This document shows positions 54,034 to 62,964 of a DNA stretch of 64,000 nucleotides, one piece after another. Each line of letters begins with the position of its first letter. Within the stretch, counting starts at the first letter, position 1. The DNA comes from Olleya sp. Bg11-27 (GTDB taxonomy: Bacteria; Bacteroidota; Bacteroidia; Flavobacteriales; Flavobacteriaceae). The stretch covers positions 3,797,001 through 3,861,000 of the forward strand of contig NZ_CP025117.1 in NCBI RefSeq assembly GCF_002831645.1, given 5' to 3'. Both the position numbers and the translations under genes were made by a program. The notes beneath the pieces are model-generated. The model saw nothing but the letters and a program-made list of their open reading frames with translations, had not been told where the DNA came from and searched no databases.

Positions 54034-56109
54034 ATGAGACACCTACACTTTATTATAATTACATTTTTATTAACTTCTTTCAGTGGTTTGGCTCAATTTG
54101 GAGCCGATTATTCTTCCTATGGTTTTAATTTTATCAATGACGCCAACAATCAAGGTTTAAAACACTGGACAGGAAATAATATTGACGACACTAATAAATT
54201 TTACATTTATAAGCAGGACGAATTAAATAATTACGCACTTAAATTAAAACCTGTAAACGAAACTTTAAGCATAAACTATAACGATTTTGGTTACATGGAT
54301 TTAAATCCTTGTGCTTTTAAAATAAATATAAGAGTCAAAATAAATCAATATTCAGGTAATGATGATGCGCTGACATTTACACTATTTACTGGTGCTAAAA
54401 AGGTAGAAATTGATTTTAAATCTAACGGAATATTCTATACCAACAACTCAAATACTTCCCAGTTAATTACAACTGCTGCTCCAATAAGCCAATGGGTAAC
54501 CTACTCTATTGCTCTAGATAATTGTAATGACATGGCGTCAATAATGTTAGAAAACGATGCCACCAATAGTTACACCTTAAGCTTACCAGACAATACAACT
54601 GCACAAAATATAAACCTAACAGCCACAACTAATGGTACAACACCTTTTACATCAGAAATAGACCACTTATTTATCTACAGTAATCCTATTAAATGGTGGT
54701 TAGGACCGTCCAGTGCATTTATCAACGATACGCCTGCGGGTTACACCAGTACAACAGGAGATAGACAGCATTTTTTAACGCTACCTAATGGCGAAAAAAT
54801 AGGTGTTAATAAAAACGGTGGTGGTTATGTTACTTTTACCCAGTTAACTCCTGGTGGCCCAAATCTAGATCCATTTCCTAAATTTGGATCCGGTGGCACA
54901 AAAACACTGAGAGGTTATTTTCATACTAATAAATTTAACCCGGTACAAGCTGGTGTTTCAAGCACATCTGGCGGACATTTAGCAAGCGTTATCTCGCTTC
55001 CTAATAAATTAATGGTCGAGAGTTTTCCGTTACACGCCTATTTCCAAGATGATTTTATTGAAAACACGCCTTTAGTATTTCCTAATAATGAAACACTTGA
55101 AGACGAAAATCATCCTGCCATAATTGATGATGATGTCTATGACGAGTTTGGTCTAGATATGAGACACGAATTAATGAGCGAATTAGACTTTAATACATCA
55201 ATAGAAAACGTCACACAACCAAACGGAATATCTACCGTTAGACATGTTGCCGAGTGGGAATATATAAGACATCCTTCTTTTATCCTTCAGTTTCATGAAG
55301 TCACCGTTAATAAACGACCAGAATTTGAAAGCTTTATTGGTGGCAACAACGATATGGGAGACATGAGACATAAGTTTGAATTCAGACTTAATAAAGACTT
55401 GGGTTACGAGTGGATTTTGTGGAGAGACACCAACAATACATGGCAATCATTGCATGTGGAAGCAGTTGGAGATTCTAAACAAATTCAAATTACTATAAAT
55501 ACGCCATTAGAAAACCGCTTTTTAGTCTTTTCTACATCCTCCAATCCTGACACCCCTGGAGCTGTCTCTTGGTTTTATCCTGAAAGTGATTTTAATACTA
55601 ACAGTACTTTACAAAAAAGCAGAGTAAACCAAAACACAATGATGTCCATGGATAGAAGAAACTCCATGAAAATAGTTGCCGATTGGAGAAAAACAAACTG
55701 GTGTAGAATGAATTTATATATTAGAAACGAGGGCTTAGCTGCACCATGTAATGGAGATCCAAATCTGTATGAAGCGTTCCAAATAGAAGCTTTACAACTG
55801 TTTGGCACACCAAATCAAATCCTTAATAACGTTTTAAATTACACTACTACTTTAAATACTGAAGCAGTAAGTTTAATTAAAACAACCATTGCTTACCCAA
55901 ATGCTTTTTTATCCAAAATAACAATAAAAGGATCTAACCTTCTAAACGAAACACTTAAACTCTATACTGTTTTAGGTAAAGATATTACACATGCATTACA
56001 CGTAACATCGCGCACAAACAAGAAAATACAACTTAAAATAAAAGGCTTAAATTCTGAAATATATTTTCTGAAAATTGGATACAAAACCATAAAAATTCAT
56101 AAAGAATAA
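54034..56109 (+). CDS. Secreted protein with laminin-G-like N-terminus and T9SS-like tail
   Basis: A 691-residue protein with a signal peptide (cleavage near GLAQ), an N-terminal jelly-roll-like part (KINQYSGNDDALTFTLFTGA), a central region with unusual motifs (LPNGEKIGVNKNGGGYVTFTQL, GYFHTNKFNPVQAGVS, RHVAEWEYIRHPSFILQFHE) and a C-terminal type IX secretion-like domain (AYPNAFLSKITIKGSNLLNE ... KTIKIHKE). Several His/Tyr/Asp residues in the middle suggest an enzyme such as a lyase or hydrolase of polysaccharide. Family not identified. Largest cargo of the array. Confidence 0.65.
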   Translation: MRHLHFIIITFLLTSFSGLAQFGADYSSYGFNFINDANNQGLKHWTGNNIDDTNKFYIYKQDELNNYALKLKPVNETLSINYNDFGYMDLNPCAFKINIRVKINQYSGNDDALTFTLFTGAKKVEIDFKSNGIFYTNNSNTSQLITTAAPISQWVTYSIALDNCNDMASIMLENDATNSYTLSLPDNTTAQNINLTATTNGTTPFTSEIDHLFIYSNPIKWWLGPSSAFINDTPAGYTSTTGDRQHFLTLPNGEKIGVNKNGGGYVTFTQLTPGGPNLDPFPKFGSGGTKTLRGYFHTNKFNPVQAGVSSTSGGHLASVISLPNKLMVESFPLHAYFQDDFIENTPLVFPNNETLEDENHPAIIDDDVYDEFGLDMRHELMSELDFNTSIENVTQPNGISTVRHVAEWEYIRHPSFILQFHEVTVNKRPEFESFIGGNNDMGDMRHKFEFRLNKDLGYEWILWRDTNNTWQSLHVEAVGDSKQIQITINTPLENRFLVFSTSSNPDTPGAVSWFYPESDFNTNSTLQKSRVNQNTMMSMDRRNSMKIVADWRKTNWCRMNLYIRNEGLAAPCNGDPNLYEAFQIEALQLFGTPNQILNNVLNYTTTLNTEAVSLIKTTIAYPNAFLSKITIKGSNLLNETLKLYTVLGKDITHALHVTSRTNKKIQLKIKGLNSEIYFLKIGYKTIKIHKE

Positions 56110-56244
56110 TTCTATTTTGGAGTTTTAAATTAACTTCGTTTTGATTAAAATTCAGGTTTAGCTAGTAATTAACCCAAACAAAAGTGTTTTTTTTAACCGC
56201 CCGAGGTTTCATACAAAAGACGTTAACCAAACCTAAATTAAAAA

Positions 56245-56390
56245 AGACCTCTCCTTTTTTTTATGAATCTCCTTTAATTTTTCTAATACAAAGTTCCAGT
56301 GTTTTTGAGCAAACTATACTGCTCATTTAATTTTGATAAAATGCTCCACTAACTTCGTTTATCTGAGGATATAATTCATTGGAGCGCACT
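56245..56390 (+). repeat. Array frame copy F
   Basis: A pepD-tail copy at about 56263-56310 (TAATACAAAGTTCCAGTGTT); the hairpin is lost. Promoter -7 TAACTTCG is at 56350-56357 with TTTA where TTTG is expected. A cassette end CGTTAACC precedes it at 56221, and TTTCATACAAAAGA resembles the end of the tail at 53795. Confidence 0.6.
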
Positions 56391-56617
56391 TATATTATCT
56401 TTAACGTTAACAAAAAGGCAAAACCAAGATTACAAGATAAAAGAAGAATTAATTAGTCCCAAAATCATTTAATTTTTAATCATAGATTTACTTTATCTAA
56501 TCAAAACGTGGTTTAATCAAATGAAATTAACGTTTATTCAATCAGTGTTTTTAACAACAAAATTAACTAGTTACTTTTATAAAGACATATTAACTTTAAT
56601 CTAAAACTATTTTCTTT

Positions 56618-57376
56618 ATGAAATTAAAAATACTTTTCTTTTTTTTAATTGGGGTGTTGTTTACCAACATTTCTTTTAGTCAAAATACACCTATACCTTC
56701 TGGAAGTTTTAATGTAGCATCAGATGTTAATGATTGGACTATTTTACCAAATACAGTATCTAAATCTTGGTTTAATGGAGGTTGTCAAACAATGTTTGTT
56801 GATAATCTTCCAAATACCCAAACAGCAATTATTACATCACCAATTTTTAATATTGGGTCACCTGGTGATTATGAGCTAGAATTAGAGTATGGCGTAATTT
56901 ATTCTACAACTGCTGCAGTATTTGAATTAATAGATGATAATAGTATTGTTCTTAGTGCTTCTACAAATAACACTATTACTGGTACATGTACAGATTGGCC
57001 AAACCCTAAAAAGAGCACTTTAGTTTTTTCTAATTTGAGCTCAGGGGACTATCAACTAAGAATAACGATACCTAAATCACAGTTTTTTATCGATGGCGTA
57101 AGTTTAGGTATTACAAACACATTATCTGTACATAATTATAAATTAAAAGAGGCATTAATTATATCTCCAAACCCTACAAATGACACACTTCTAATAAATT
57201 TAAATTATTCAGGAAACTACTCATTATTTAATATTAATGGTCAATTATTACAAAAAGGAAGTTTAAATATAGGAGAAAATATTCTAGACATAACAAATTT
57301 ACCTAATGGCTTATACCTAATGAAGACGACAACGTTGGAAGGAAAAACTTTTGCTAACAAAATTTTAAAAAAATAA
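56618..57376 (+). CDS. Secreted protein with T9SS sorting domain
   Basis: A 252-residue protein with a signal peptide (cleavage near SFSQ), a jelly-roll-like domain (about residues 22-165) and a type IX sorting domain from about 185 (ISPNPTNDTLLINLNYSG ... GKTFANKILKK). No catalytic motif is visible, so a surface adhesin or binding protein is likely. The leader upstream is unusually long (about 230 bp). Confidence 0.72.
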   Translation: MKLKILFFFLIGVLFTNISFSQNTPIPSGSFNVASDVNDWTILPNTVSKSWFNGGCQTMFVDNLPNTQTAIITSPIFNIGSPGDYELELEYGVIYSTTAAVFELIDDNSIVLSASTNNTITGTCTDWPNPKKSTLVFSNLSSGDYQLRITIPKSQFFIDGVSLGITNTLSVHNYKLKEALIISPNPTNDTLLINLNYSGNYSLFNINGQLLQKGSLNIGENILDITNLPNGLYLMKTTTLEGKTFANKILKK

Positions 57377-57490
57377 GTGAAACATCGCTAAATTAAAAGC
57401 TTTTGGTGCGTACTGAACATTATACTTAACTGAAATTTCACCCTTTCATAACTACCAACTTTTAATATACAAATCGTTAAACTACTCTAT

Positions 57491-57523
57491 AAAAAAGCAC
57501 AATCCTAAGATTGTGCTTTTTTA
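57491..57523 (+). terminator. Array terminator G
   Basis: AAAAAGCACAATCCTAAGAT followed by TGTGCTTTTTT, the perfect pepD-type hairpin. Confidence 0.85.
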
Positions 57524-57670
57524 TATTTTAAAACAAGTAACCTTAATTAAAAGCCTAATATTATTTTTTGGACCGCGGTTAATATTTCTAATACAAAGTT
57601 CCTGTATTTTTAATAAGGCGATAATTTCGTGTAATAATAATTTTCATTTTGATACAACAATAATTCCCCA

Positions 57671-57702
57671 TTTGCCTTTATGAATATTTTAAACTAACTT
57701 CG
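57671..57702 (+). promoter_or_regulatory. Array promoter G
   Basis: TTTG, 20 bp, TAACTTCG; the TTTGAC repeat reads TTTGCC here, as in copy I. Confidence 0.65.
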
Positions 57703-57771
57703 TTTAGCTTTGGATGTAATTCATTTTAATGAAATCAAATTATTTACACACCACAACGATTTAAATAAACT

Positions 57772-58125
57772 ATGGTATTAATTTATTCTTTAGGTATTTT
57801 TACTCTTATTTCAATCGGAATCTATTATTTTATTTGGAAAGACAGACTGAATGACAAAAAGAATTTGGAAAAAGATTGGCAGACGTTTCTTAAATATGAA
57901 TCTTTAAATGACAGAAAAGGAATCGCTATTAGTGGTGATAAATTAATTTGGAATAGATACCTGTTAACAGAACAACTTGACGCAATAATAGATGTGGTAA
58001 AGTCAAAAACATCTAGTTTCCCTGAATTGAAAAATTTAGAAAATAATGCATTTAATAAAAAGTTACATTTTGATCGACCTTTACCTTCTCCTGGTAGTAG
58101 TGGAGGAATAAAACAAAGTTGGTAA
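57772..58125 (+). CDS. Small membrane protein of cassette G
   Basis: A 117-residue protein with one N-terminal transmembrane helix (about residues 3-20) and a charged cytoplasmic or periplasmic domain (KNLEKDWQTFLKYESLNDRK). The end is rich in Pro, Gly and Ser (RPLPSPGSSGGIKQSW). No known family. Confidence 0.6.
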   Translation: MVLIYSLGIFTLISIGIYYFIWKDRLNDKKNLEKDWQTFLKYESLNDRKGIAISGDKLIWNRYLLTEQLDAIIDVVKSKTSSFPELKNLENNAFNKKLHFDRPLPSPGSSGGIKQSW

Positions 58126-58291
58126 TTTACCCCAAAATAAACAAAGACAGTACATAACAACAACGAGAAATCTTTACAATAAATTAAATGCTTAACGTAT
58201 TTAGTCTAATTAGTTACAATTAGAAAACCCCTCGCTTTCTAACCCATAGCCACTCTCTTGCACGCATACGTAACTAAACATTTAAGTTCCA

Positions 58292-58834
58292 ATGAAAATT
58301 AAAATAAAATATATTGCTTTAGGTCTTTTTCTAATTGATGCGATTTTTATAATAATCAATATAAAATATCGTGATCAAACACTAAGTGTGGTACCCGGTT
58401 TAAATCAGACTAAATTCTTTTTTTTCTTAGGAACTCTTAGTTTTATTGCTTACTTAATTTTATTAAAACAAAAAAAATCATTACAACTTGCCGCGATTAT
58501 TACCATTACTTCACTCAGTATTGCGATGTATAACAACTTGCGATTAGCAAAAGATAATTATGATAGAATCCAGTGTCTTAAAGGAATATCTGAGTATTTT
58601 CAATACTTTGAAAATGACTCGTGTTCAAAAATTGAAAAGAAGTTTAAAGAGGATGTCATAAACGGCACAATAAAATATTTTCAAGATGAATATAATTTCG
58701 ATTTGGAATTTGAAGAGAGATTAAGAGACAAATATAATGTTGAACTAGTCGGAATAAGTTGCACTAGATATAGCGCAATGAATTGCTACAACGACCTAGT
58801 AAAGGATCACATCAAAAAACTAAAGGAAAGATAA
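58292..58834 (+). CDS. Hypothetical membrane protein
   Basis: A 180-residue protein with about three transmembrane segments in the first 95 residues and a C-terminal soluble part with four Cys (CLKGISEYFQYFENDSC; SCTRYSAMNC) that could form disulfides. Family not recognised. No frame copy precedes it, so it may share cassette G. Confidence 0.6.
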   Translation: MKIKIKYIALGLFLIDAIFIIINIKYRDQTLSVVPGLNQTKFFFFLGTLSFIAYLILLKQKKSLQLAAIITITSLSIAMYNNLRLAKDNYDRIQCLKGISEYFQYFENDSCSKIEKKFKEDVINGTIKYFQDEYNFDLEFEERLRDKYNVELVGISCTRYSAMNCYNDLVKDHIKKLKER

Positions 58835-58871
58835 CTATCTGCAGTATTAAACTTAATATTCAACTTAATAT

Positions 58872-58950
58872 TTAACCATTTGACTTTATCAAAATATTCC
58901 GCTAACTTCGTTTTGAACCAAATATAATTAGTTAAAACAAAATCCCATTC
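58872..58950 (+). repeat. Array frame copy H (promoter part only)
   Basis: TTTG 58879-58882, TAACTTCG 58903-58910 at 20-bp spacing and a TTTGACTTTATCAAA inverted repeat; the leader is altered (CGTTTTGAACC). No terminator or pepD tail remains. Confidence 0.55.
58879..58910 (+). promoter_or_regulatory. Array promoter H
   Basis: TTTG, 20 bp, TAACTTCG, 69 bp before the hydrolase gene. Confidence 0.6.
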
Positions 58951-58978
58951 GATTTACATTATACTTAATTTCTCTAAA

Positions 58979-59782
58979 TTGAAAAACAAAAAATATATAA
59001 CCATAATTCTATTGTTTTTAAGCTTTCATAATTATTCACAATCTAACAGCAAAGCATTTAATGAATCATTAATTATTTCAATTAACCAAGATTCTATTTC
59101 GGCTTATGCTTTTATAGCTAAAGGCGCTGCGCCAAAAGAAACTGTTATTTTATTACATGGACTTCCTGGCAATGAAAAAAATATTGATTTAGCAGAAAAA
59201 TTAAGACAGGATGGTAAAAATGTAATTTACTTTAATTATCGAGGGTCATGGGGAAGTCAAGGTCAATTTTTATATTCAAACTGTTTGGAAGATATTTCGA
59301 AAGTTATAGATTACTTAACAAATGACATAATCTCTAAAAAATTACGGATTAAGAAAAACTCCTTTTGTTTATTAGGACATAGCCTAGGAGGAGGAATTGC
59401 GGTACTTCATGGCGTAAAAGATAATCGTGTAAAAAAAATAATAGCTCTATCGGCATTTAATGCTGGTTACGAACTAAATAATGATAGCTTTGATGAACTA
59501 AAAAGTTTTCAAAACTACTTAAACAAACAGTTTATGCTAAATATTGATACTAAAAAATTTATTAGTGAGGTATTAAACCATTATATATCATGGAACTTAT
59601 TGTTTGTAAATTCATATCAATTTGACAAACGTCTTATATTTATAGATGAAAACAAGAACAACTACTCTTGGGTAAAAAGTATTAAGAATAGTGAGTATTT
59701 GATAATAGATTCTGATCATTCTTTTTCAGATATGCGCAATGAATTAGCTATTGAAGTCCTAAAATGGATAAATAAAAACTAG
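58979..59782 (+). CDS. Secreted alpha/beta hydrolase
   Basis: A 267-residue protein with TTG start and a signal peptide (cleavage near NYSQS). Motifs are LLHGLPGNEKN, the nucleophile GHSLGGG near residue 137, and SDHSF near 254 with the catalytic His. The TTG start is supported because it gives an exact signal peptide. Likely an acyl hydrolase of periplasmic substrates. Confidence 0.75.
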   Translation: MKNKKYITIILLFLSFHNYSQSNSKAFNESLIISINQDSISAYAFIAKGAAPKETVILLHGLPGNEKNIDLAEKLRQDGKNVIYFNYRGSWGSQGQFLYSNCLEDISKVIDYLTNDIISKKLRIKKNSFCLLGHSLGGGIAVLHGVKDNRVKKIIALSAFNAGYELNNDSFDELKSFQNYLNKQFMLNIDTKKFISEVLNHYISWNLLFVNSYQFDKRLIFIDENKNNYSWVKSIKNSEYLIIDSDHSFSDMRNELAIEVLKWINKN

Positions 59783-59904
59783 AGACTATTGTGTTGTTGT
59801 TGTTTTTATAATACCTCATTACTGTTTTCGCTAATTATTAAAGCTTTTTTAAGTTTTAGTAAACAATAGTGGCGTATATCACTTTACTTTTTGTTTAACA
59901 CAAG

Positions 59905-59996
59905 AGTAATTCCCCATTTGCCTTTATGAATATTTTAAACTAACTTCGTTTAGCTTTGGATATAATTCATTAAAACGGAATCAAATTCGCTACAGG
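59905..59996 (+). repeat. Array frame copy I (promoter part only)
   Basis: Almost identical to copy G from CCCCATTTGCCTTTATGAAT to TTTGGAT, with TTTG 59917 and TAACTTCG 59941-59948, and leader AAAACGGAATCAAATTCGCT. No terminator or pepD tail. Confidence 0.65.
59917..59948 (+). promoter_or_regulatory. Array promoter I
   Basis: TTTG, 20 bp, TAACTTCG, 65 bp before msrA. Confidence 0.65.
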
Positions 59997-60012
59997 CTAG
60001 CACTAATTAAAA

Positions 60013-60549
60013 ATGACAAAAAAAGAACAAACAGGATCAATAGAAACGATATATCTAGCGGGCGGATGCCTTTGGGGCGTGCAAGAGTTTTTAAAACACA
60101 TCCCTGGTGTGGTTGATACTCAAGCCGGCAGAGCTAATGGCGTTACACAATCCACTAAAACAACCTATGATGGTTTTGCAGAATGTGTCAAAACAGATTT
60201 TGACTCTTCCCTTGTTTCGTTTGAAGAGTTAATACATTACTTGTTAGAAATCATTGACCCTTATAGTATAAACAAACAAGGAAATGATATAGGAGAAAAA
60301 TATCGCACAGGTATCTACAGCACGGACAAAAATCTTCTTTTAAAAGCAAAACAGTGTATTAAGACAATAGACCAAACGCTAAATGATAAAAATAAAACCA
60401 CAAAAAAAATAGCGATTGAAGTACTTCCTTTAACAAATTTTATCCCAAGTGATGCAGAACATCAAGATAGACTAACCTTACACCCTAGTGACTACTCTTA
60501 TTGCCACATTCCTTTAGACTTACTGTATAAGTATAAAAACAATAACTAA
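60013..60549 (+). CDS. msrA: Peptide-methionine (S)-S-oxide reductase
   Basis: A 178-residue enzyme that repairs oxidised methionine. YLAGGCLWGVQEFLK holds the catalytic Cys in GCLWG (canonical GCFWG, so a Phe to Leu change), DPYSINKQGNDIGEKYRTGIY is the substrate region, and SDAEHQDRL follows. The C-terminus lacks an obvious resolving Cys pair. It is carried in the array under promoter I, so it may be a recent acquisition. Confidence 0.88.
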   Translation: MTKKEQTGSIETIYLAGGCLWGVQEFLKHIPGVVDTQAGRANGVTQSTKTTYDGFAECVKTDFDSSLVSFEELIHYLLEIIDPYSINKQGNDIGEKYRTGIYSTDKNLLLKAKQCIKTIDQTLNDKNKTTKKIAIEVLPLTNFIPSDAEHQDRLTLHPSDYSYCHIPLDLLYKYKNNN

Positions 60550-60649
60550 TATTAAACTAGGTGACTAGAATGTTGTCAAGACTGTAATTTAAAATAAGAA
60601 TCACCAATCGTAATCGGCTTATCTATTCATAATTAACAAGCACTTAGAA

Positions 60650-61525
60650 CTATTCCTTTATATATTTGTTTCTTTTATTTAGGTATTGGTTAATGGTAAG
60701 AGAAGCAAAAATAAGACTACCACCAATTAAAATCTTCTTAATATCTGCCTCCTTATTCCATATAAGAAGGTTGACAATTAATCCTAACGGAATCAACGCA
60801 TTGTTCATAATTGCTAACGCGCCCGTATTTACCCTAATAACACCTTGGTTCCAAAAAAAATAACCTAGACCTGAAGCCACAGCTCCTAGGTATAGTAATA
60901 CGCTCCATTGTATTGGTGTCGTTGGCATCTTTTCGGTTGAACCAAAAATAAAAAAAGCAATCAGAGACACTATAAACGCCCCAATAAAAAATAATCCAAA
61001 AATAGTATGCTTTGGTGTATTTTTCAATTGAGGTGTAGATCTTAATACATACTTATAGGCAACTTGACCAACAGCAAAGCATAAATTAGCACCCTGGGTG
61101 ATCAAAAAACCTAAAACTACATTTTCACTAATACTTGAATATTGAATATAAGCTGCACCTAAAACAGCTATTAAAGCCGTTAGTAAATAGCCTTTATGAA
61201 ATTGCTTGCTTAAAATATCATTTAACAACGTAATGTAAATGGGGGTAAACACACTAAAAAGTAACACTTCAGGTACAGTAAGATAGTTAAACGACTGAAA
61301 ATAAAAGCAATACATTAAACCTAATTGCACCGCACCAATTGCAGTCAGTTTAAAAATTGTTTCTGCTTTAATTTTATTAAGTCTTAAAAAAGGTAAAAAT
61401 AGCAGTGTAGCGATACCTATACGCATCAATACAGAAAACCATGCATCAACAACCCCAGAAAGGTATACTCCAATTAAACTAAACGAAAACGCCCAAATAA
61501 TAGTAACTCCTAATAAATACCTCAT
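60650..61525 (-). CDS. EamA-family drug/metabolite transporter
   Basis: A 291-residue membrane protein with ten hydrophobic segments in two EamA halves (IGVYLSGVVDAWFSVLMRIGIATLLFLP; SVLLYLGAVASGLGYFFWNQGV). It exports small molecules. The ATG at 61525 is preferred to 61573 because the core starts with the MRYLLGV helix. It is the only minus-strand gene inside the array. Confidence 0.82.
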   Translation of the reverse strand: MRYLLGVTIIWAFSFSLIGVYLSGVVDAWFSVLMRIGIATLLFLPFLRLNKIKAETIFKLTAIGAVQLGLMYCFYFQSFNYLTVPEVLLFSVFTPIYITLLNDILSKQFHKGYLLTALIAVLGAAYIQYSSISENVVLGFLITQGANLCFAVGQVAYKYVLRSTPQLKNTPKHTIFGLFFIGAFIVSLIAFFIFGSTEKMPTTPIQWSVLLYLGAVASGLGYFFWNQGVIRVNTGALAIMNNALIPLGLIVNLLIWNKEADIKKILIGGSLIFASLTINQYLNKRNKYIKE

Positions 61526-61730
61526 AAATACATCCTTAATCAAATAAATGATGGTAAACAGTACACAAACCACTTACCGCTTTAGCTAAAATCTTTACTT
61601 CAAAGCGAATATATAAAATTAGAGAAATTAAAGACCATGATTTTTATTTAATGCTTTGGCAACAATCATTAAAATGCTCTAACTAGTGCCTGTTTTGAAT
61701 GAGAGAATGGAACAAAAGAAAGCATTAATT

Positions 61731-61813
61731 ACCTGTTTGAAGTTGTCCTTTTTTCAACTAACTTCGTTTAACTTTGAATACAAATCATTGAAAAGTAATC
61801 ATATTCGCTATAC
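61731..61813 (+). repeat. Array frame copy J (promoter part only)
   Basis: TTTG 61736, TAACTTCG 61759-61766 with a 19-bp spacer, then ATTGAAAAGTAATCATATTC-GCTATAC. No terminator or tail left. Confidence 0.65.
61736..61766 (+). promoter_or_regulatory. Array promoter J
   Basis: TTTG, 19 bp, TAACTTCG; 61 bp before the truncated secreted gene. Confidence 0.6.
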
Positions 61814-61826
61814 TTTAAGAAAAATT

Positions 61827-62081
61827 ATGAACAAGAACATTGCAATCATCATATTAAGTTTTGTATCGACTATTTTAAGTGCCCAAACGAAACCAAATTT
61901 AGCAGATTTATCACCATTGGAAAGTACTAAAATCGTTTTACTCGGCGAGCAAACTCAATATGAAAGTTGCCTAATTTCGAATTTTGATAAATTCAGAAAA
62001 ATAAAAAAATTAGGCTTGTGTTTAATCCGAAAAAGAACAGCTTATTTTCAGCGCTACTTTTTATATACTAAACATCAATAA
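61827..62081 (+). pseudogene. Truncated secreted-protein gene fused to a cassette tail
   Basis: The ATG at 61827 gives a good signal peptide (ISFVST-like, ends TILSAQ) and TKPNLADLSPLESTKIVLLGEQTQYES, which resembles the N-terminus of Bacteroidota erythromycin-esterase-like proteins. From about 61973 the sequence is the cassette tail (LISNFDKFRKIKKLGLCL...), so the gene is cut off and ends by chance at 62081. A larger in-frame start at 61686 begins before the promoter and is not used. Confidence 0.6.
61973..62069 (+). repeat. Half of an attC-like cassette tail
   Basis: AATTAGGCTTGTGTTTAATC, CAGCTTATTTTCAGCGCTAC and CTTTTTATATAC match the right part of the tail at 53745-53805 (CGGCTTGTGTTCATCC, CCGCTTATTTTCAGCG, CTACTTTTCATATAC). 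The left arm was lost with the gene's 3' end. Confidence 0.6.
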
Positions 62082-62219
62082 ATCGCATAAAAAAAGCACA
62101 ATCCTAAGATTGTGCTTTTTCTATTTTATATAATACGACTTAAAAAGATTACTTTTTAGGAATCTCTTTTAATATCTCTAATACAAAGTTCCAGTATTTT
62201 TGAGCAGACGATATTTGTG
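62070..62219 (+). repeat. 150-bp direct repeat, left copy (pepD 3' end plus terminator)
   Basis: It matches 63162-63311 over 150 bp with three differences (62086, 62121, 62182). It begins AAACATCAATAAATCG, contains the terminator (62088-62122) and the last 23 codons of pepD (62149-62217), and ends GATATTTGTG. The repeat unit is 1,092 bp. Confidence 0.92.
62088..62122 (+). terminator. Array terminator K
   Basis: Perfect hairpin AGCACAATCCTAAGATTGTG with A/T runs; a copy of the pepD terminator. Confidence 0.85.
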
Positions 62220-62272
62220 TGTATTAATCAACTTTATCCTGACCTTTATTTTGATACAGTATTAACTGCCAA

Positions 62273-62304
62273 TTTGACTTTGTCATTTTTTTCAACTAAC
62301 TTCG
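62273..62304 (+). promoter_or_regulatory. Array promoter K
   Basis: TTTG, 20 bp, TAACTTCG; 73 bp before the 193-residue gene. Confidence 0.7.
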
Positions 62305-62376
62305 ATTAACTTCGAATATAATTCATTAAAACGGAATCATATTCGCTACACGTTGGCAACAATATAAACCAAATCA

Positions 62377-62958
62377 ATGGAAGTACTTTTTCACTTCATA
62401 TTTCAGTTAATTAAAATCGCAATTCTTGCTTCTATTTATGCTTCAATTTTAATTGGAATTATATTAATTATTGGGAAATTCAAACAGACTGAATTTCTAA
62501 AAAGAGTAAAATCAGAAAAGAAAAAATATTGGTTTTCGTTTGGGGTTTTAATCTCAATCGGACTTTTTGTTTTCTCTTTTACTTATTGGGGAAATCATGG
62601 ACTTGGAGATGGACCTATGATTCCAATTGGACATTGGGAAACGATTGAAAACACGAATTGGACTGAATATGGATATCTAAAAGACAAAAAAACCAAAAAT
62701 GGAAATGACATTGAAACGACAAAATTTAAAGTTACGAACCACAAATTATGTGGAAATCTAAAAAGTTCGTTTTATAATTATGAGAACTCATTCTTTGTAT
62801 TGGACTTGAAAACTGACAAAATAACTGAATTCAAAACAGAATCTGAATTTAATCAATATGCGGAAAAGAACGAATTACCGAAAGTAAATGAACTTTTGAG
62901 CTTTGCAGAGAATTATAGAAATCGCTGGAGTGGAATTAGATTTTTGCTTTTACCATAA
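62377..62958 (+). CDS. Membrane protein of the newest cassette
   Basis: A 193-residue protein with two N-terminal transmembrane segments (about residues 3-28 and 45-68) and a soluble domain (GPMIPIGHWETIENTNWTEY, KITEFKTESEFNQYAEKNELP). Base composition is less biased against G than the old cassettes. Family not recognised. Confidence 0.6.
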   Translation: MEVLFHFIFQLIKIAILASIYASILIGIILIIGKFKQTEFLKRVKSEKKKYWFSFGVLISIGLFVFSFTYWGNHGLGDGPMIPIGHWETIENTNWTEYGYLKDKKTKNGNDIETTKFKVTNHKLCGNLKSSFYNYENSFFVLDLKTDKITEFKTESEFNQYAEKNELPKVNELLSFAENYRNRWSGIRFLLLP

Positions 62959-62964
62959 AATACT

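Larger units (their letters stand above)
57491..57740 (+). repeat. Array frame copy G
   Basis: Perfect terminator, TTTAAAACAAGTAACCTTAA shared with copy C, pepD tail at about 57576-57613 (TAATACAAAGTTCCTGTATT), promoter TTTG 57671, TAACTTCG 57695-57702. A cassette end CGTTAAAC lies just before at 57475. Confidence 0.7.
62070..62360 (+). repeat. Array frame copy K, the most complete
   Basis: Terminator (62088-62122), pepD tail (62149-62217), a spacer of about 55 bp, promoter (TTTG 62273, TAACTTCG 62297-62304) and a leader ending CGCTACACG. It shows the whole frame in order. Confidence 0.85.

Noticed and set aside
61686-61826. N-terminal extension of the truncated secreted protein
   Set aside because: It translates through promoter J; the signal peptide starts at 61827.
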